Source: Nitrospirota bacterium
Lineage (GTDB): Bacteria > Nitrospirota > Thermodesulfovibrionia > UBA6902 > DSMQ01
Direction: 5' to 3'
Assembly (NCBI GenBank): GCA_016207865.1
Contig: JACQZD010000072.1
Coordinates: forward strand, 1-6,799
Length of the DNA stretch: 6,799 nucleotides
Shown here: one piece after another, positions 6,144-6,799 of the stretch
How positions within the stretch are numbered: the first letter of the stretch is position 1
Layout of the letters: each line of letters opens with the position of its first letter
Position numbers and translations under genes: made by a program
The notes under the pieces: model-generated
What the model saw: the letters and a program-made list of their open reading frames with translations, nothing else
Database searches by the model: none
Told to the model about the DNA's origin: nothing

Positions 6144-6799
6144 TCACACTTCAATAAGGATGAATATATATTTTTCCGGCCCTTCAAACTGCTCCCACGT
6201 TTCAATGCTTGCGGACCGGAACCTTTGGTGGAATTTTGCGCCGAAGTCCTTATATGTCTCAAATTTCAGGACCTTTTTGCCCCGGCTTTCATAAAGTTTT
6301 TTATAATTATGTGAAACTATGTTTGTTTTAAAGGCCCTCTTTTCCTTTAATTCCGGCGTAGACCAGTCCTGGTCCCACTCTATGTGAATAATGTATTTCC
6401 CCGTAACACGGATGAGCTCATCAACGGCCTTTCCGATTTTGTCGGGGTGAATATTCATGTATACACCCAGCGTGAAGGCCACATCATACGCATTGTCCTT
6501 TAAAGGAATCTCACACGCATCTCCCTGGACCACAGGCATTTCAAATTCAGGACGGTATCTTCTGCTGTTCTGCAGTTGGGGGAAGCTGAAATCAACCCCT
6601 CCGATCCTTACGTCCGGGAATTCACTCTTTACGCGCTTCACGTTCCATCCGAACCCGCACCCGGACTCAAAAAAACTTCCAAACTTCAGCTTCCTGAGAT
6701 TGTCAATCAGCAGGTCCTGAAAAAAAATCTCATATTTCAGGTGACCCGACTCTGTTATTTCCTTGAAGTATTCCCTGCCTCTTGTATTCCAGTATTCCC
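6144..6799 (-). CDS. Class I SAM-dependent methyltransferase (5' end outside window)
   Basis: The reading frame is open from the window edge to a TGA at 6144-6146, giving 217 visible residues; the true start lies beyond base 6799. Counting from the first complete codon, the glycine-rich SAM-binding loop ESGCGFGW is at residues 44-51. An acidic strand end (GGVDFS) follows near 66-71, then GDACEIP at 92-98 and YDVAFTLGVYMNIHP at 104-118. This is the usual motif order of a Methyltransf_11-type Rossmann fold. A GTG at 6641 lies downstream of the SAM loop, so it cannot be the real start. The GV..(N)IHP...A..E..R layout resembles, from memory, methylases associated with pseudaminic acid clusters, but I could not test this. 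It is the first visible gene of the run, 12 bases ahead of the radical SAM gene. The substrate is unknown; methylation of the amidino sugar or of a glycan end are possibilities. The fold is secure, the role is not. Confidence 0.85.
   Translation of the reverse strand, partial: EYWNTRGREYFKEITESGHLKYEIFFQDLLIDNLRKLKFGSFFESGCGFGWNVKRVKSEFPDVRIGGVDFSFPQLQNSRRYRPEFEMPVVQGDACEIPLKDNAYDVAFTLGVYMNIHPDKIGKAVDELIRVTGKYIIHIEWDQDWSTPELKEKRAFKTNIVSHNYKKLYESRGKKVLKFETYKDFGAKFHQRFRSASIETWEQFEGPEKYIFILIEV

Noticed and set aside
6144..6641. GTG at 6641 as the methyltransferase start
   Set aside because: The same frame is open to the window edge and contains the SAM-binding loop ESGCGFGW just upstream, so starting at 6641 would remove it.
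1..6799. tRNA, rRNA, CRISPR array, insertion sequence, riboswitch or intrinsic terminator
   Set aside because: I saw no repeat-spacer pattern, inverted terminal repeats, transposase motifs or hairpin-plus-T-tract between genes. Gaps are too short to hold them.

Overview
The window is a tightly packed bacterial gene cluster read entirely from the minus strand. Transcription runs from high to low coordinates. The genes belong to a surface-glycan locus of the nonulosonic acid (sialic, legionaminic or pseudaminic acid-like) type. Spacing is operon-like throughout: gaps are under 30 bases, there are two overlaps, and I see no promoter or terminator inside. No stretch longer than 300 bases lacks a gene. 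The organism cannot be named from this piece. Base composition looks to be in the low-to-mid forties percent GC by eye, GTG starts are common, and there are no rRNA, tRNA or mobile-element markers. An uncultured bacterium with an O-antigen, capsule or flagellin-glycan cluster is the most that can be said.

In transcription order the genes are: (1) a class I SAM-dependent methyltransferase, 5' end outside the window (6799-6144); (2) a 674-residue radical SAM protein with an N-terminal B12-binding-like domain (6131-4107); (3) an N-acetyl sugar amidotransferase of the WbpG/PseA type (4126-2945, overlapping the previous gene); (4) a HisF paralog (2938-2201); (5) a HisH paralog (2191-1508); (6) a broken CMP-nonulosonate cytidylyltransferase (1511-941, starting inside the hisH stop through an ATGA overlap); and (7) a divergent NeuB-like synthase starting at a GTG behind a strong Shine-Dalgarno site (923 to beyond base 1).

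How they fit together: HisH (glutaminase), HisF (ammonia-channelling barrel) and the PP-loop amidotransferase form the known module that turns an N-acetyl group on a sugar into an acetamidino group. The NeuB-like and cytidylyltransferase genes place that module in a nonulosonic acid setting. The methyltransferase and the radical SAM enzyme are candidates for further decoration of the same sugar. This last assignment is inference.

Three points deserve attention. The cytidylyltransferase lacks about 40 central residues, including the region of the family's QPTSP motif, and is also out of frame. The NeuB-like protein has proline where the family has a metal-binding histidine. The HisF paralog has histidine where true HisF has its second catalytic aspartate. 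The locus is therefore either a specialised variant or partly decayed.
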